Shown here piece by piece: positions 1-14,454 of a DNA stretch of 64,000 nt. The DNA lies in assembly GCA_943735955.1 (NCBI GenBank), contig OX030967.1, positions 3,823,590 to 3,887,589 on the forward strand, read 5' to 3'. How positions within the stretch are numbered: the stretch's first letter is position 1; the number at the start of each line of letters is the position of its first letter. This DNA comes from Piscicola geometra. Lineage: Eukaryota > Annelida > Clitellata > Hirudinida > Piscicolidae. The position numbers were made by a program, and so were the translations under genes. The notes under the pieces are model-generated. The model saw nothing but the letters and a program-made list of their open reading frames with translations, did no database searches and was not told where the DNA came from.

Positions 1-147
1 ACAACCCACCCAACCACACCCACAACCCACCCACTCAACCACACCCACAACCCACTCAACCACACCCACAACCCACTCAACCACACCCACAACCCACCCA
101 ACCACACCCAACCACCCAACCACACCCTCACCCACCCACCCACCCAC
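1..147. repeat. CCACCCAACCA-type minisatellite in the TBC1D9 intron
   Basis: Tandem copies of an ACCCACCCAACC-like motif begin at the window edge and run up to the splice donor that follows the GRAM exon (donor at 146-147). The G-rich strand is the transcribed gene's sense strand here. The array extends beyond the window. Confidence 0.8.
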
Positions 148-2398
148 CAGCACATCGATCCACTTCTCCACCACCCTATCCTCCTTCCCCATCAGGAACG
201 AATAGAAGCACATATGATGCACCCCCAAATACATCCACCCTTGCCTCGGCACCCCCCCTTTCAAAAGACAACACGAGTAGTCTGAAGGGTGAAGAAGGGG
301 ATGGGGGGGGGGGGGGTTTGAGAGGGTGGGGGGTTTAAGAGGGGGGGGTTTGAGAAGGGGGGGGGTTTGAGAGGGGGGGTTTGAGAAGAGAAAAAATGTA
401 GTTTTGAGAGGGTGTAAGGGGTTAAATTTTACAAGCAGTCCCCACATCACAATAACACAAATAACTACCCTAAAACCCCACAGTTGAAACCACACAACAA
501 TAATACAAGCAATAACACAACAACTCTAATAAACAAAAACACAAAACAACAACACAACAACAACAACCCAACAACGCACAATTGACGAGTTTTTCTTCCT
601 CGCTCATGTTGAAAAGTTTCCGGAACTTGCCTGTTATCTCCCACATCTCGTCTGTCTCTGTTGTAATTGTTGTTGTTGTTGGTGCTGTTGTTGTAATTGT
701 TGTTGTTGTTGGTGCTGTTGTTGGTTTTGTTGTTGTTGTTGTTGTTGGTGGTATTTTTGAAAGCATTAAAGACACTTTTATTACTAGAACATCCACTCCC
801 TCCACATCTCACGACCCCCCCCCCCAAATCTAACTACCCCACTCCCCTCCTCTCCCACTTCCCCCCTTGGCACCCCCACTCTTCCCCCAACACACCCCCC
901 CCAACACTAAACCTTGTTGTTTCTCCATGTTGTTGTTGTTATTATTATTAATGTTGTTGTTGTTGTTGTTGTTGGCGATGAGACTTCTCACCTGATAATA
1001 TTGAATTGTTAATAAAACTTTATGATGATGACGGTAGTTATTATCATGATTATGATTATGAGGATTATGATTATTATTATGATTATGATTATTATGATTA
1101 TGATTATAAGGATTATGATTATTATTATTATGAAGATTATCATGATTATTATTATAAGGATTATGATTATTATTATTATGAAGATTATCATGATTGTTAT
1201 TATTCTCACCTTTCCGAGTATGAAGTCTTTTACTTCGTCAGTGTTTTCGAAAGAGTCTGAAAAGTGGTTAGTCATGGTTGAACTGAAACTATCATCATCA
1301 CCGCTACCCCCAACATCATCATCACTAACACTATCATCATCATCAGAAAACACAATCATCATCATCATCACTAACACTATCATCATCCTCACTTACCAAG
1401 GACAGCCAATAAATTATCACTCAACCAATTCCACTCCTTCACAATCTCCTTCCAGCTATTCGAAGTAGCTAGAACTGGAGTGATGATGATGATGATGATG
1501 AAGATGATGAAGATGATGATGATGATGATGATGATGATGATAGTTACTCACCATAGCTGATGTCTGAATCACCAATATGGTGAATGATTCGGTATGTGGT
1601 TGCCTGGTGGTAATGGTGATGACCTATTTATTTTATAAAACTATCATAATATCATCATCTTCACCATTATCGTTATCATCCTCATCATCTTCACCATTAT
1701 CGTTATCATCATCATCATCTTCATCATTATTATCATCATCCTCATCATTATCATTAATAATAAAACCACTAAAATCATCAACTCCATCACACACAAACAT
1801 TTTTTTTTACCATTTCTCTTTCTCTTCCACAATCATCCCCATCATCCATTTACCACCACCCCTACCATCCATCCACCACCCCTCATCATCCATTTACCAC
1901 CACCCCTACCATCCATCCACCACCCCCATCATCCAACCACTACCACCACCACCACCACCCCCACCCTAGAGTCAAGCACAGAGTCGAGGGTTCCCACGAT
2001 GAGGCCGCTAAATCCCTTGATCCGTCTCTTCTGTAGCACAAACAATGGATTTGAGCGTTCCTCTGTCCTTTTGTGGTCGTGAAAGGTTTTTTGGATTTGG
2101 TTTTTAATATTTATTTTGCATGAGTAACACTTTAGTTGATTTTATTTGAACGTGAAATTTCTATTTTTCAGAGTTGAGGTTTTTTATGTAATCAGCCTTC
2201 ATAAGAGTCAAAGTACAAGTTTTTGAAAAAAATGAAATTTAAAAGTATTGAATTAAATTTTTAGATAATAATAACTTGATTTGAAAGTTTAAAATACAAA
2301 ATTAAAATTGTAAATCTGAAAAGTATAAATAAAAAATAAGTCATATGCAATCACCAAAGAGCTCCAGCCAACAAAACCTCTTCTGGCTTAACCCACAT
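148..2398 (-). CDS. TBC1D9: TBC1D9/TBC1D9B-like Rab GTPase-activating protein, N-terminal 203 codons (partial, continues off left edge)
   Basis: Eight exons read on the minus strand: 2355-2398, 1965-2067, 1552-1603, 1397-1468, 1210-1256, 913-991, 580-657 and 148-281. All junctions are GT-AG and phases agree throughout. The start MWVKPEEVLLAGALW matches the TBC1D9 family N-terminus, followed by LFVLQKRR and GLIVGTLDSVLDSR, then WKEIVKEWNWL, then KLVNYYSCCLLKGG and PRQGWMYLG with CFYSFLMG, which is the beginning of the first GRAM domain. In the family, two GRAM domains precede a TBC Rab-GAP domain and an EF-hand; those lie beyond position 1. Exon 913-991 carries an Asn run encoded by AAC repeats that vertebrate proteins lack. 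Introns hold GTT, GATTAT and CATCAT repeats. The gene is divergent from CRK. The family call is strong; TBC1D9 versus 9B cannot be decided. Confidence 0.9.
297..420. repeat. G-rich GGGTTTGAGA repeat in TBC1D9 intron 7
   Basis: Irregular tandem blocks of GGGGGGTTTGAGA fill much of the intron between exons 580-657 and 148-281. There are several G runs of five or more, so G-quadruplex formation is possible. No coding signal. Confidence 0.6.
995..1205. repeat. GATTAT / GATTATTAT simple repeat in TBC1D9 intron 5
   Basis: Almost the whole intron between exons 1210-1256 and 913-991 is a decayed trinucleotide/hexanucleotide repeat. It produces low-complexity open frames on both strands (poly-Ile/Met and Tyr/Asp) that are not genes. 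Confidence 0.75.
1470..1964. repeat. GAT, CAT and CCATCCA simple repeats in TBC1D9 introns 2-3
   Basis: GATGAT runs lie at about 1480-1545, CATCAT/TCACCATTA runs at about 1640-1765, and duplicated CCATCCACCACC blocks at about 1850-1955. They flank the small exon 1552-1603. Poly-Ser and poly-Met frames here are artefacts. Confidence 0.7.
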
Positions 2399-2945
2399 AA
2401 CTTTCAATGAAATTTGAAAATAAAATTATAAATAATTTCATATCCGAAAAATGAATTTTAGGATTTCAATTTTTTAAGGAAACGTATTTAAATGGGAGTA
2501 GAGAAAAGGAAACTAAAAGTAAACTTACGAACAAATGTTTTTAAATTGAAACAAAAGAGCTTAATAGGTTTAAAATTTATAATAACGCTAAGCTGTATGT
2601 TTGAATCATTTGAAATTCATTTAACTCATATTTTTTACTAATAAAAAAAAGTATCAAAGTAAATTTAACTGTTTGTTTTATGTTATGTCGCTTAACTAAG
2701 GAAGAGAGTTTGACTAATTTTACGCTTCAAACTATCTTGAGAAAAAGTTTTTATCCTATGAAAATATTTTTTTCGTTTCAAAAATGTTTTTCATAATTAA
2801 ATAAAATAAGCATATTTATTTAGTAAATTGTTCTGAAAAAAGGGTTTAGTAGGTAAATTCCGGCAGTTCTACATTGACTGAAAAACGTCTGCTCAAGAAA
2901 TTAAAACAAATTAAAACGATATATTTCTAGATCTTGCAAAAGACA
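2399..2945. promoter_or_regulatory. Divergent spacer between the TBC1D9 and CRK start codons (putative bidirectional promoter)
   Basis: 547 bp separate the inferred start codons of two conserved genes transcribed away from each other. The spacer is AT-rich and not tandemly repetitive, unlike most non-coding DNA here, which fits a regulatory role. No clear TATA box or CpG island was seen, and transcription start sites are unknown. The promoter call is inferred from arrangement only. Confidence 0.45.
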
Positions 2946-6682
<3,737 letters not shown>

Positions 6683-7726
6683 TTTGGAGGTTTATCTTGT
6701 GGTTGGCTGGGTGGGTGGGCCGGTTTGGTTTGGTGGGTTGAGGTAGTGCTTTGGTAGGTTAGGGGTGGTTTGGAAGGTTGGGTGGTGGTTTGGGGAGGGG
6801 GAGGGTGGGGGTTGAGGTGGTGTTCTTTTAGTTGAGGGTTGTGAGTTTTCAGGGTTTATGGCGTGAATAGGTGGCTTTGTGGATTCGGACAGTAATGACT
6901 TGTATTACTCATTGTTGGTATTATTGATATTCGCGCTATTTAAAATAATATTTATCTAATTGTTTTAATTTAATTGGAATTATTTATATTAATTCAATAT
7001 AATTCTATTTTTTATTAATTAATAACCTAAATGCCAAAATACTTGTTTAAATATGAATGTCAGTGTATTCAATTATTCATATAATCGGTATTTTTATTAA
7101 TACCATCAACCGATTATCTTATTACTTTCAAACATTCATTATTTATTTATCTATGTTATTACCTCCTTATTTATTAAATCATTCGGTTGTTATGATCATT
7201 GTATTATTGATGTAATCAAGAATTACTGTCATTTACTGTCTTTACACATCTGCGCTTTTGAACCGTTTAAAAGTGAACCACTCCAATGTCTAAGTATTGT
7301 TTTTGTCCATTTAATGTAATATCTTGGATATTTTACGCTAAATAAATGTTCATCATTCATTCATTCATCCGCCGCTCACACATTCACCATCCAATCAGCC
7401 ATTCATCTACTCATTTTCCTTTCTTTCTTCCACACATTTAGCCATCTACTTTTCACTTATTTCATACTCCCATTTCTTTCTCATTCTTTCATTCATCTAT
7501 CTATCCATTCCTCACTCATCCATCCATTCCTTCATTCATTTATCTTCCAATTATCCATTCCTCCACCCTTCATGCATTTCTCTATCCATCCATCCATCCA
7601 TCCATCCATCCAATGGCCTTCCTATACATGTTAAAATCAAGTCGATTTGTTGAATAATCAATCAATTATTTTTATTTTAATGAGAATAATAAGAATAATA
7701 ATCGTAATTATTATTATTATTATTGC

Positions 7727-7757
<31 letters not shown>

Positions 7758-8520
7758 AGTATTATTAATAATATTATCTCGTTGCTGTCGTTTATAACTT
7801 GAAATTACATTCGAAAGCAGCACCATTTACATTCTAACATTAAAGTTAACGTTTACGCTCCAATATAAGACCAACGATAATTTAACGATTTCAACTTTAA
7901 CATATTTTATCACATTGAATTTTTTTACTTATTTTATATTTATTTAATGTTATTTAATTAATAAAAATTTTTATTCAAAATTCATTAAATGAATGCACAC
8001 TTCTCTAGTTGCGTCATGGACGAGCAATGCATGAGTGAATGTTTCCATGCAATAAATCCACTTTCGGCTCTTCCACTATTATCATAAATCACCATGTATA
8101 AGACGCACCAAGTATTCGATTACTAACATGGTAAACTTTAAAATGGTTTAAATTATTCAAAAAACTAAAATGAAAACCAGTTTATTTTTCGTAAATTTCA
8201 AATGTATATCGTACGGAAAGCTATATTTTGTGTTTTTTTTCATTTCTAGTTTCCAGCAATTAGACTGAGCACGATTACCATGGAAACCGGGTAGTCATTA
8301 TAAGAAAGGTAAAACTAACCTGTCATTTGTCTTTGTCTTTATAATTGTCTCTTCATTATTTGGCTTTTTTAAATATCTAAACCACATGAATAATAATATT
8401 AATAAATAATAATATCAATAAGTAGTAATAAAAAGAATTCCTTTGTCTCTTTAAATTTTGTATGAAGTGAAAAATGACTCTATCGATCCATGCGGGTAAC
8501 TTTTGTGTGTATGTGTGTGT

Positions 8521-8572
<52 letters not shown>

Positions 8573-8670
8573 GTGTGTGTGTATGTGTTTATATATATAT
8601 ATATATATATATATTTTTATTCTAATGAACCTTCTAAACTGAATTCTTGGAAGCTATCTCGCCGCAGAAA
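6683..8670. other. CRK 3' flank and gene-poor AT-rich spacer
   Basis: Holds the likely CRK 3' untranslated region, ATTC/ATCC repeats at about 7355-7612, an ATT tract at about 7695-7775, and TG then TA tracts at about 8503-8612. No conserved reading frame was seen on either strand. Confidence 0.6.
7341..7346 (+). terminator. Candidate polyadenylation signal of CRK
   Basis: AATAAA about 660 bp after the CRK stop codon, in AT-rich sequence and just before a new ATTC/ATCC repeat tract. Plausible 3' end by position and motif only. Confidence 0.4.
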
Positions 8671-9069
8671 ATGAATTCCAACATGAAAGAAAGTCTCCAC
8701 CACCATCCTTCCACCATCATCATCGCCACCACCATTCTCCTCCTCTCCATCAATCTTCCCTCCATTCACTCCACTTTCACACTTTCCAGCGGGAAAACCT
8801 GTCTCGACCCGTCCATGGCGATGACCCTCCTTGACCTCTTGACCCCTGTCGTCAACTGCCTACCCAACGTGACCCTTTGCGCCTACCACTGCACCAACAC
8901 TTTGGGGTGCTCTGCGTTCCAGTACTTGGAGGACCGCAGGTGCGCACTATACGATGGATCGACTGCCGACGCTCTCACCCCTCCCACCACCACCAGTCCA
9001 GTCGCTTCAGAGACAGAGGCTGCTGCTGGTGGGGTGGATGCTGACACTGTGTGCAGCTTTTATTTGCTG
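8671..9069 (+). CDS. First exon of a secreted or type I membrane protein with a PAN/apple-like cysteine module (partial)
   Basis: 133 codons open with an N-terminal region containing a long hydrophobic stretch (TIIIATTILLLSINLPSIHS), a probable signal peptide. A Cys-rich stretch follows: KTCLDPSM, VVNCLPNVTLCAYHCT, LGCSAFQYLED and CALYDG. That spacing resembles PAN/apple or related lectin-type modules of invertebrate extracellular proteins. A Thr/Ala-rich linker and a further Cys come before a strong splice donor (CTG/GTGAGT) in phase 0. Continuing past the donor gives aromatic, low-quality sequence, so the exon ends there. No continuation exon was found before the opposing gene at 12178. It may be a truncated or very long-intron gene. 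Family call is tentative. Confidence 0.55.
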
Positions 9070-10426
9070 GTGAGTTGTGGGGGGAGTGGAATTTTGGGAT
9101 TTAAAAAATGTTTTTTGGGCGAATTTTGGTGGAGCTTTTGGTTGGGGTTTGTTTGGGTTTTTTTCCAAAACACCGTCTTTATTTATTTTCGGTTTTTAAT
9201 TAGAACTTCAAAGTTGAGAACAAGACATGAAGATTATATTAAGAGGTTTAAAATATTTAAATATTTTAAATAAAATATAAATTTTAAATATATTATTCAA
9301 CGATTTCAGAAAAAGAGTCCCTTTGAAACTCTGTCTCCTATTTAATAGTTTTGGCTTAATTGGTCAATTAATTACTAATTAAGAAAACTAACCTGGTAAA
9401 AAATCAACTTGAAAATTGATAATTGTGTTTTTCTTGTGCAAACTATTAATAAATATTTTGAATAATTTATTTTCTTCAATATTTGGTTTTAACTTTATAA
9501 TTACCATTTAAATTAATTTTAATTTATTCAAAATACTTAAGTGGACAACATTATTTCTTTAATTTATTTTTTTCCTTTTATTTCCTTCTTCGTTTTCCTA
9601 TTTTTTCTTCTAACTAGAGCTTCATTTTGTTGTTTTACTTCAAAATTTATCTAAAAATTTTAACTAAACATGCAACAATGTAAAAGAAAGTGTCATGGGA
9701 ACGGTGTATTGACTTTCTCCCAAGATTTTGATTAAGCTTTACATGAAAAAACGTTTTTCATTTTTTTCTGTTTGCTTTTATTCTCATTTTTTTCATTTTC
9801 TCTAATTTTTATCATCATTGGACAGATTATAACGATGTTTTAATGTGCTCTCATAAATATTAATAATAATGATTTAAAAAATATTACTTTAAAATAATTC
9901 TTTTGAAAACTGAAATTTAATAGTTAATGACTCAATTTGCTAAAATTTAAAGTTTATTTAATGGGATTTTTCAGAAAATTTATATTGTGCCAAAATAAAC
10001 TAAATAAAAATATTTTTTAATTGAACAATTAATACAAAGAAACGGTTTTAAATAGTTTAAATTATATTATATTGTTTAAAACAATGTAAACAATAACTCC
10101 GCTGTATTCATTTTTTTATTTTTATGAGAAAAAAATTTTTCGATAAATAGTTTGTATGCAATTTTGAATATTTATTTTTTAACTTCTGAAACAAGAAAAA
10201 AAAGTTTGAGAAAAGTTCAAATCTATTGAATCAGGTAGCCTTGAAATATGCAAATTTATTTTTCTTTTCTAAAAAAAAGAAAAATATATAACAAATTATT
10301 TTTCCAATCTTCTATACATTTTTTCTATGAAATTGTTTTTTTCTCAACAAAGCACATTCAACCGCGAATTTAAAAAGTTGTTTTTCTTTTTTTTCTGAAA
10401 GCGAAAGTAGCTTGAAGACACTTGCT
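9070..10426. other. AT-rich DNA without a supported gene
   Basis: Starts as the intron after the PAN-like exon and becomes very AT-rich with poly-T and poly-A runs. TTTATT at about 10255 reads AATAAA on the minus strand and could end the gene at 10427-12178. No repeat array or conserved exon was recognised. Confidence 0.5.
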
Positions 10427-10959
10427 TCACGAATCGTCAACTGGCGTGTAGTCACTATCATCATTATGCTTGTAATCCTCAGACTCCCACTTGCCGACAT
10501 GACCACCCCCACATCCAAAAGTCGACTCGTCCACAGAACTTTCATCGTTAATGGTGCTCAGAGAGCTCCCAGCTTCTTTGTCTCCCATCTGGGAAATTCC
10601 ATTTTCAAGTTTGGGGAATCCAGCTTTCGTTACATACTCATCCATCTCATCCACCCTCCTCCTCTCATCCATCCCACCTCCTCCCCCTTTCAAGTATTCA
10701 TCATCACGTTTCTGTTCTATGCTGTCGACAAAGCTGCGCAACTCCCTGAGTTTCTCAATTTGTTTTAAGTTACTCTTTGCTTCTTTATTATCGCTCTTGT
10801 TCTCTTTCACTATGCTCAAATATCGTCCATATGCTTCCTCGAGGTCGAAGTTATCCTTTTCCGGTCCGTCCGCCATTTTGTTTCTCTTCAAGTGTCCGTA
10901 GTTGTCCGTCTCGCTGTCTTCGAACTCAAATTCACTGGTGTTGTTGTTGAGAATGTCAC

Positions 10960-10990
<31 letters not shown>

Positions 10991-12178
10991 GGGAGGGTTA
11001 GACGGAGTGGTGAGGTTGCTGTGGTTGTTGTTGTTGTAGTCAGAAGATGAGTAGTTGTAGTTGTTGTCGCTGGATTCATCGATATTGTTGTTGTTTTCGT
11101 GCTCAGTGTAATCATCAGTTACATTTACATTATCATCATTCTCATTTTGAATATAATTATCATTACCATCATTATCAATTCCATTTTCCTTGTCACCAAC
11201 ATTTTCACCATTATCATCACCAGCACCATCGCCATCATCATCATCATCAGCAACAACACTGGCAACAGCAGCGGCAACCACCCGCTGAGGACGACACTTA
11301 GCGATCTCTGCAGCAACCGCAGCTACGGCGTCTAGCCTCAGCCTCAAACACATCGGGTCCCAGTAGAAAGAATCTTCAGGATTTCGCCAAACGTCGTCTA
11401 ACTGACCGTCCAACAAGACATTTCCACGAATCGAACGGGGAAAGACCGGGCCACCCCCGTCCAGGAATGTCTCGAGTGAAGGCGTGAGCGGGTGGGACAG
11501 GAGATTCTCCTGTAGCATGAAGAGTCCGCATGTTCTGAGACGTCTTCGGAGGCTTTTGGTGCGGTAGGAGTAGCATTTGAAGGGGTGGGAAGGGGGTTTG
11601 TGGCTTGAATGGAAGTGGTCTCGTTGGAGTAGGAAGTTCGCTTCATCGGAAGAGAGCTGGAAGTTCCCGCCGACGACGACTGGGAGTTCTTTTCCCAACA
11701 GGTGCACCAGCTGCGTCAGTTGCTTTAACAACTGCGCGCTCCTTCTGGGATCTGCGTAGTTCAGCGAAGCCTCCAACACATACCACGAGACCGCGAAGAA
11801 CTCAACGGCAGGGTCTTCCTTGCAACGCAGCCTCACCACGCAATGCCACGCCTCTCCCTCGATGACTCCTTGAGGACTCCACACGTGCTCATCGCCTTCG
11901 AAGCGCTCACCGTCGTACACGACAAACGCTTCAGCGGAGCCGAGCAGCTTATGACCGGTCGGCAGGTCTAGCAGGTGCTTTTTTCTCCTTACGTGACAGG
12001 CCTGACCGAGAAAAAGCTGGCACGTCTCGTTGAGGGATCGGAGGACAGCGGACGAAGTGCGACAAGCCTCGCCCGTCTTGAACCTGCCCTCCATGCAGTG
12101 GCTTACTATCGTCATCACTCTTGCTGTTGTGGTGGTTGTTGATGTTGTGGACATTGTTTTTGTTGTTGTTGTGGACAT
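10427..12178 (-). CDS. Endonuclease/exonuclease/phosphatase-fold protein with degenerate active site (3' coding part)
   Basis: An open frame of about 583 residues. The first 20 or so Thr-rich residues may be intronic, with a candidate acceptor CAACAG ahead of MTIVSHCMEGRF; a 5' exon with the usual N-terminal EEP motifs was not found. The non-repetitive part contains AFVVYDGERF, VWSPQGVIEGEAWHC, FFAVSWYVLEASL, LPVVVGGNFQLS and SFYWDPMCLRLRL. These line up by eye with an invertebrate family of EEP-domain proteins in which the last two segments read GGDFN and DHDP. Here the catalytic Asp and Asn are Asn and Gln, and the HD motif is WD. The C-terminal half is acidic with Asn runs (AAC repeats) and a Gly run, probably disordered. 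EEP assignment is from motif memory; a pseudoenzyme is inferred. Confidence 0.65.
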
Positions 12179-12463
12179 TGTTGCCGTTTAGTGTTTTTGT
12201 TGTTTTGTTTTGTATATTAGGCAGTTTTTTTGGTTGCTTTTGCAGTTGTCTTTGTTATTGTACAATTGTTTTTGTGACGAGTTGTTGTTGTTGTGTTATA
12301 GCAGTTGTTGTGTTTGTTATGGCAGCTGTGTTTGTTGTGGCAAGTTGTGTTTGTTGTGACAGTTGTTCTTCTGGCAAGTTGGGCAATATTTTGGCGCTTG
12401 TTGGCAGAGAAAGAAGGTTGAGATTGGTAAAACTAATCGCCCTTCAAATAAATACTCCAGTTA

Positions 12464-12617
12464 TGATACTGATCTTGCTGACCTTTGTTATGATAGTGAT
12501 CTTGCTGACCTTTGTTATGATAGTGATCTTGCTGACCTTTGTTATGATAGTGATCTGGCTGACCTTTGTTATGATAGTGATCTGGCTGACTTTTGTTATG
12601 ATAGTGAGCTTGTTGAC
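12464..12617. repeat. 27-bp minisatellite, about 5.5 copies
   Basis: Units of the type GATAGTGATCTTGCTGACC plus TTTGTTAT repeat with few substitutions. Because 27 is divisible by three, the plus strand encodes a repeated DSDLADLCY peptide. No gene context supports translation. Confidence 0.8.
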
Positions 12618-13366
12618 GAATTATTTACAAAAATTCCGCTATATAAATTTATTGAAAGGCTGCTTGGTTTCAAATGGGTATGTCTTAGTCGAAATCATTG
12701 TAGGATTGTTTTCTGTTTGGAGGAAAAATCAATTATTTAATTTTTTTTATTTAATTATAAATATATTAAAATGTTGAAATAAATCATTTTTATATGTGAT
12801 TAAACACATAAACAAATGGAACGTGCAAAAATCATAGAAACAAAAACATACAAATCCACACACAAAAAACGAAGATTTCGAAAAAATGCAACCATACGAA
12901 CCAACCAAGCAATGGCAGTTTCATCTACATCAGAGAACTTGTTGTTTTGTATCCTTTCTTCTTTTTTGTTTTCGGCAACAATTTGCATAATGATTTGGCG
13001 CAAAACTATTAAAAATAATATTAGCAAATCCTTCAGTTTAGCACCACCCCCTTGCTAGGATGGTTTGAGGCTTCATGGTGGTTGTATCTATGGCTTATAC
13101 AAACCTTTTCTCCTTTAGTTATTTTTATCGATTTGTTAAGATGATGCAGTTGAGAATGGCTGTGTGTAAGTAAGGATGACGATGGTGATGATGATGAAGA
13201 TGGGGGTGGTGATAATGATAAAGATGATTTTCTATCACCTTCAATATCACCTTTTGAGCTCTTTCTCAATATTTTTCTAAACTCATTAATTTTATTATGC
13301 TAAGTACATCAATATTTTCATTATAAATTTATAATTTTAGTGTATTATTATTATTTTTAGTAGTAT

Positions 13367-13437
<71 letters not shown>

Positions 13438-14454
13438 TATTAATATTATTAATCGATCAATGAATCTCGCATCTCTTTATTTGTGCATACAGTGTTCGTA
13501 TGCTGAGAGATTTAATATAGAAATAGGAATATTAATACAAATAATTATAATAATAATACAAATATTGATGATATTAATAATAGTTATAGTAATCATGGAT
13601 TAAAAATAAATGTTAAAAAAATTAATAATTTAATAACAAAAGTGAGTACAACAACATCACACAAATCATCATCATCACCATCATCCATGAGTAAGGCCTA
13701 CAAGGTTGTACACTGATGAGCCATCTGGTCGAATTCTGGGCAGGCGTTACTTCCCAAGCGCGTTACATTCGTTACTTTTAATTACCCGCCAAAAAGGCGA
13801 TGACATTTAAATTGATTTAGGGAACAAATTGAAAAAAGGCAGTGTGGACAAATAAGTTTTCTTGACACGCACGTGAACAGAATTTCAACCACCTTCGTTC
13901 CATCCCGACTGCATCAATTCCATTCCCATCCAAATTATTTACATTTCCGTTCTAAACCCATTCATTTATGTTGATGATTAGAAGGTAATAATGATGATAA
14001 TAAGGATAATGTTTATGATAATGATAAGGATGATGATGATAATGATGTTGTTTATGATAATGATAATGAAGGAACATGAAGTTGTTCATTTGAAGTAGGC
14101 ACTCTAAAAGATTCTAATAAAACTGAAAAATCATTAAATATTGTAACTTGATTTACAAAGATTGATAAAGAATTACACTTGAAGTCTCATTTAAAGATGC
14201 AACAAGACAATTTATAGTGAAAATAATGATGATGATTATTAATATTATTAATAATAATAATAATATTGACTTATTTCTATTATGACGATAATGGTGATGA
14301 TGATGATGACGATGATAATAATGACGATGATAATAATGACGATGATAATGATGACGAAGATAATGATGACGAAGATAATAACGATAATGATAACACAAAT
14401 CTAATTGGAAATGCAAGCACTCAATTAATTAAATTAATTAATTAAAACATCAAG
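12618..14454. other. Spacer between the EEP-like and YAE1 genes
   Basis: Mostly AT-rich. Contains a (TAG)n tract at about 13360-13437 and GAT/GACGAT repeats at about 13985-14060 and 14275-14390. A non-repetitive, less AT-rich island at about 13680-13960 carries a short uninterrupted plus-strand frame but no recognised family. No RNA gene was recognised. Confidence 0.5.

Noticed and set aside
12121..12777. 218-codon plus-strand frame rich in Leu, Val and Cys
   Set aside because: It is an antisense shadow of TTG-rich sequence at the 5' end of the EEP-like gene and continues through the 27-bp repeats.
12816..13058. 80-codon frame with a basic N-terminus and one hydrophobic helix
   Set aside because: AT-rich context, no upstream signals, no recognised family and an overlapping opposite frame of similar quality; probably chance.
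13700..13745. Hammerhead ribozyme-like core (CTGATGAG ... CGAA)
   Set aside because: The CTGATGA and GAA boxes are present, but stem II needs a bulge, and I could not find complementary stem I arms or a proper NUH cleavage site. The motif is short enough to occur by chance.
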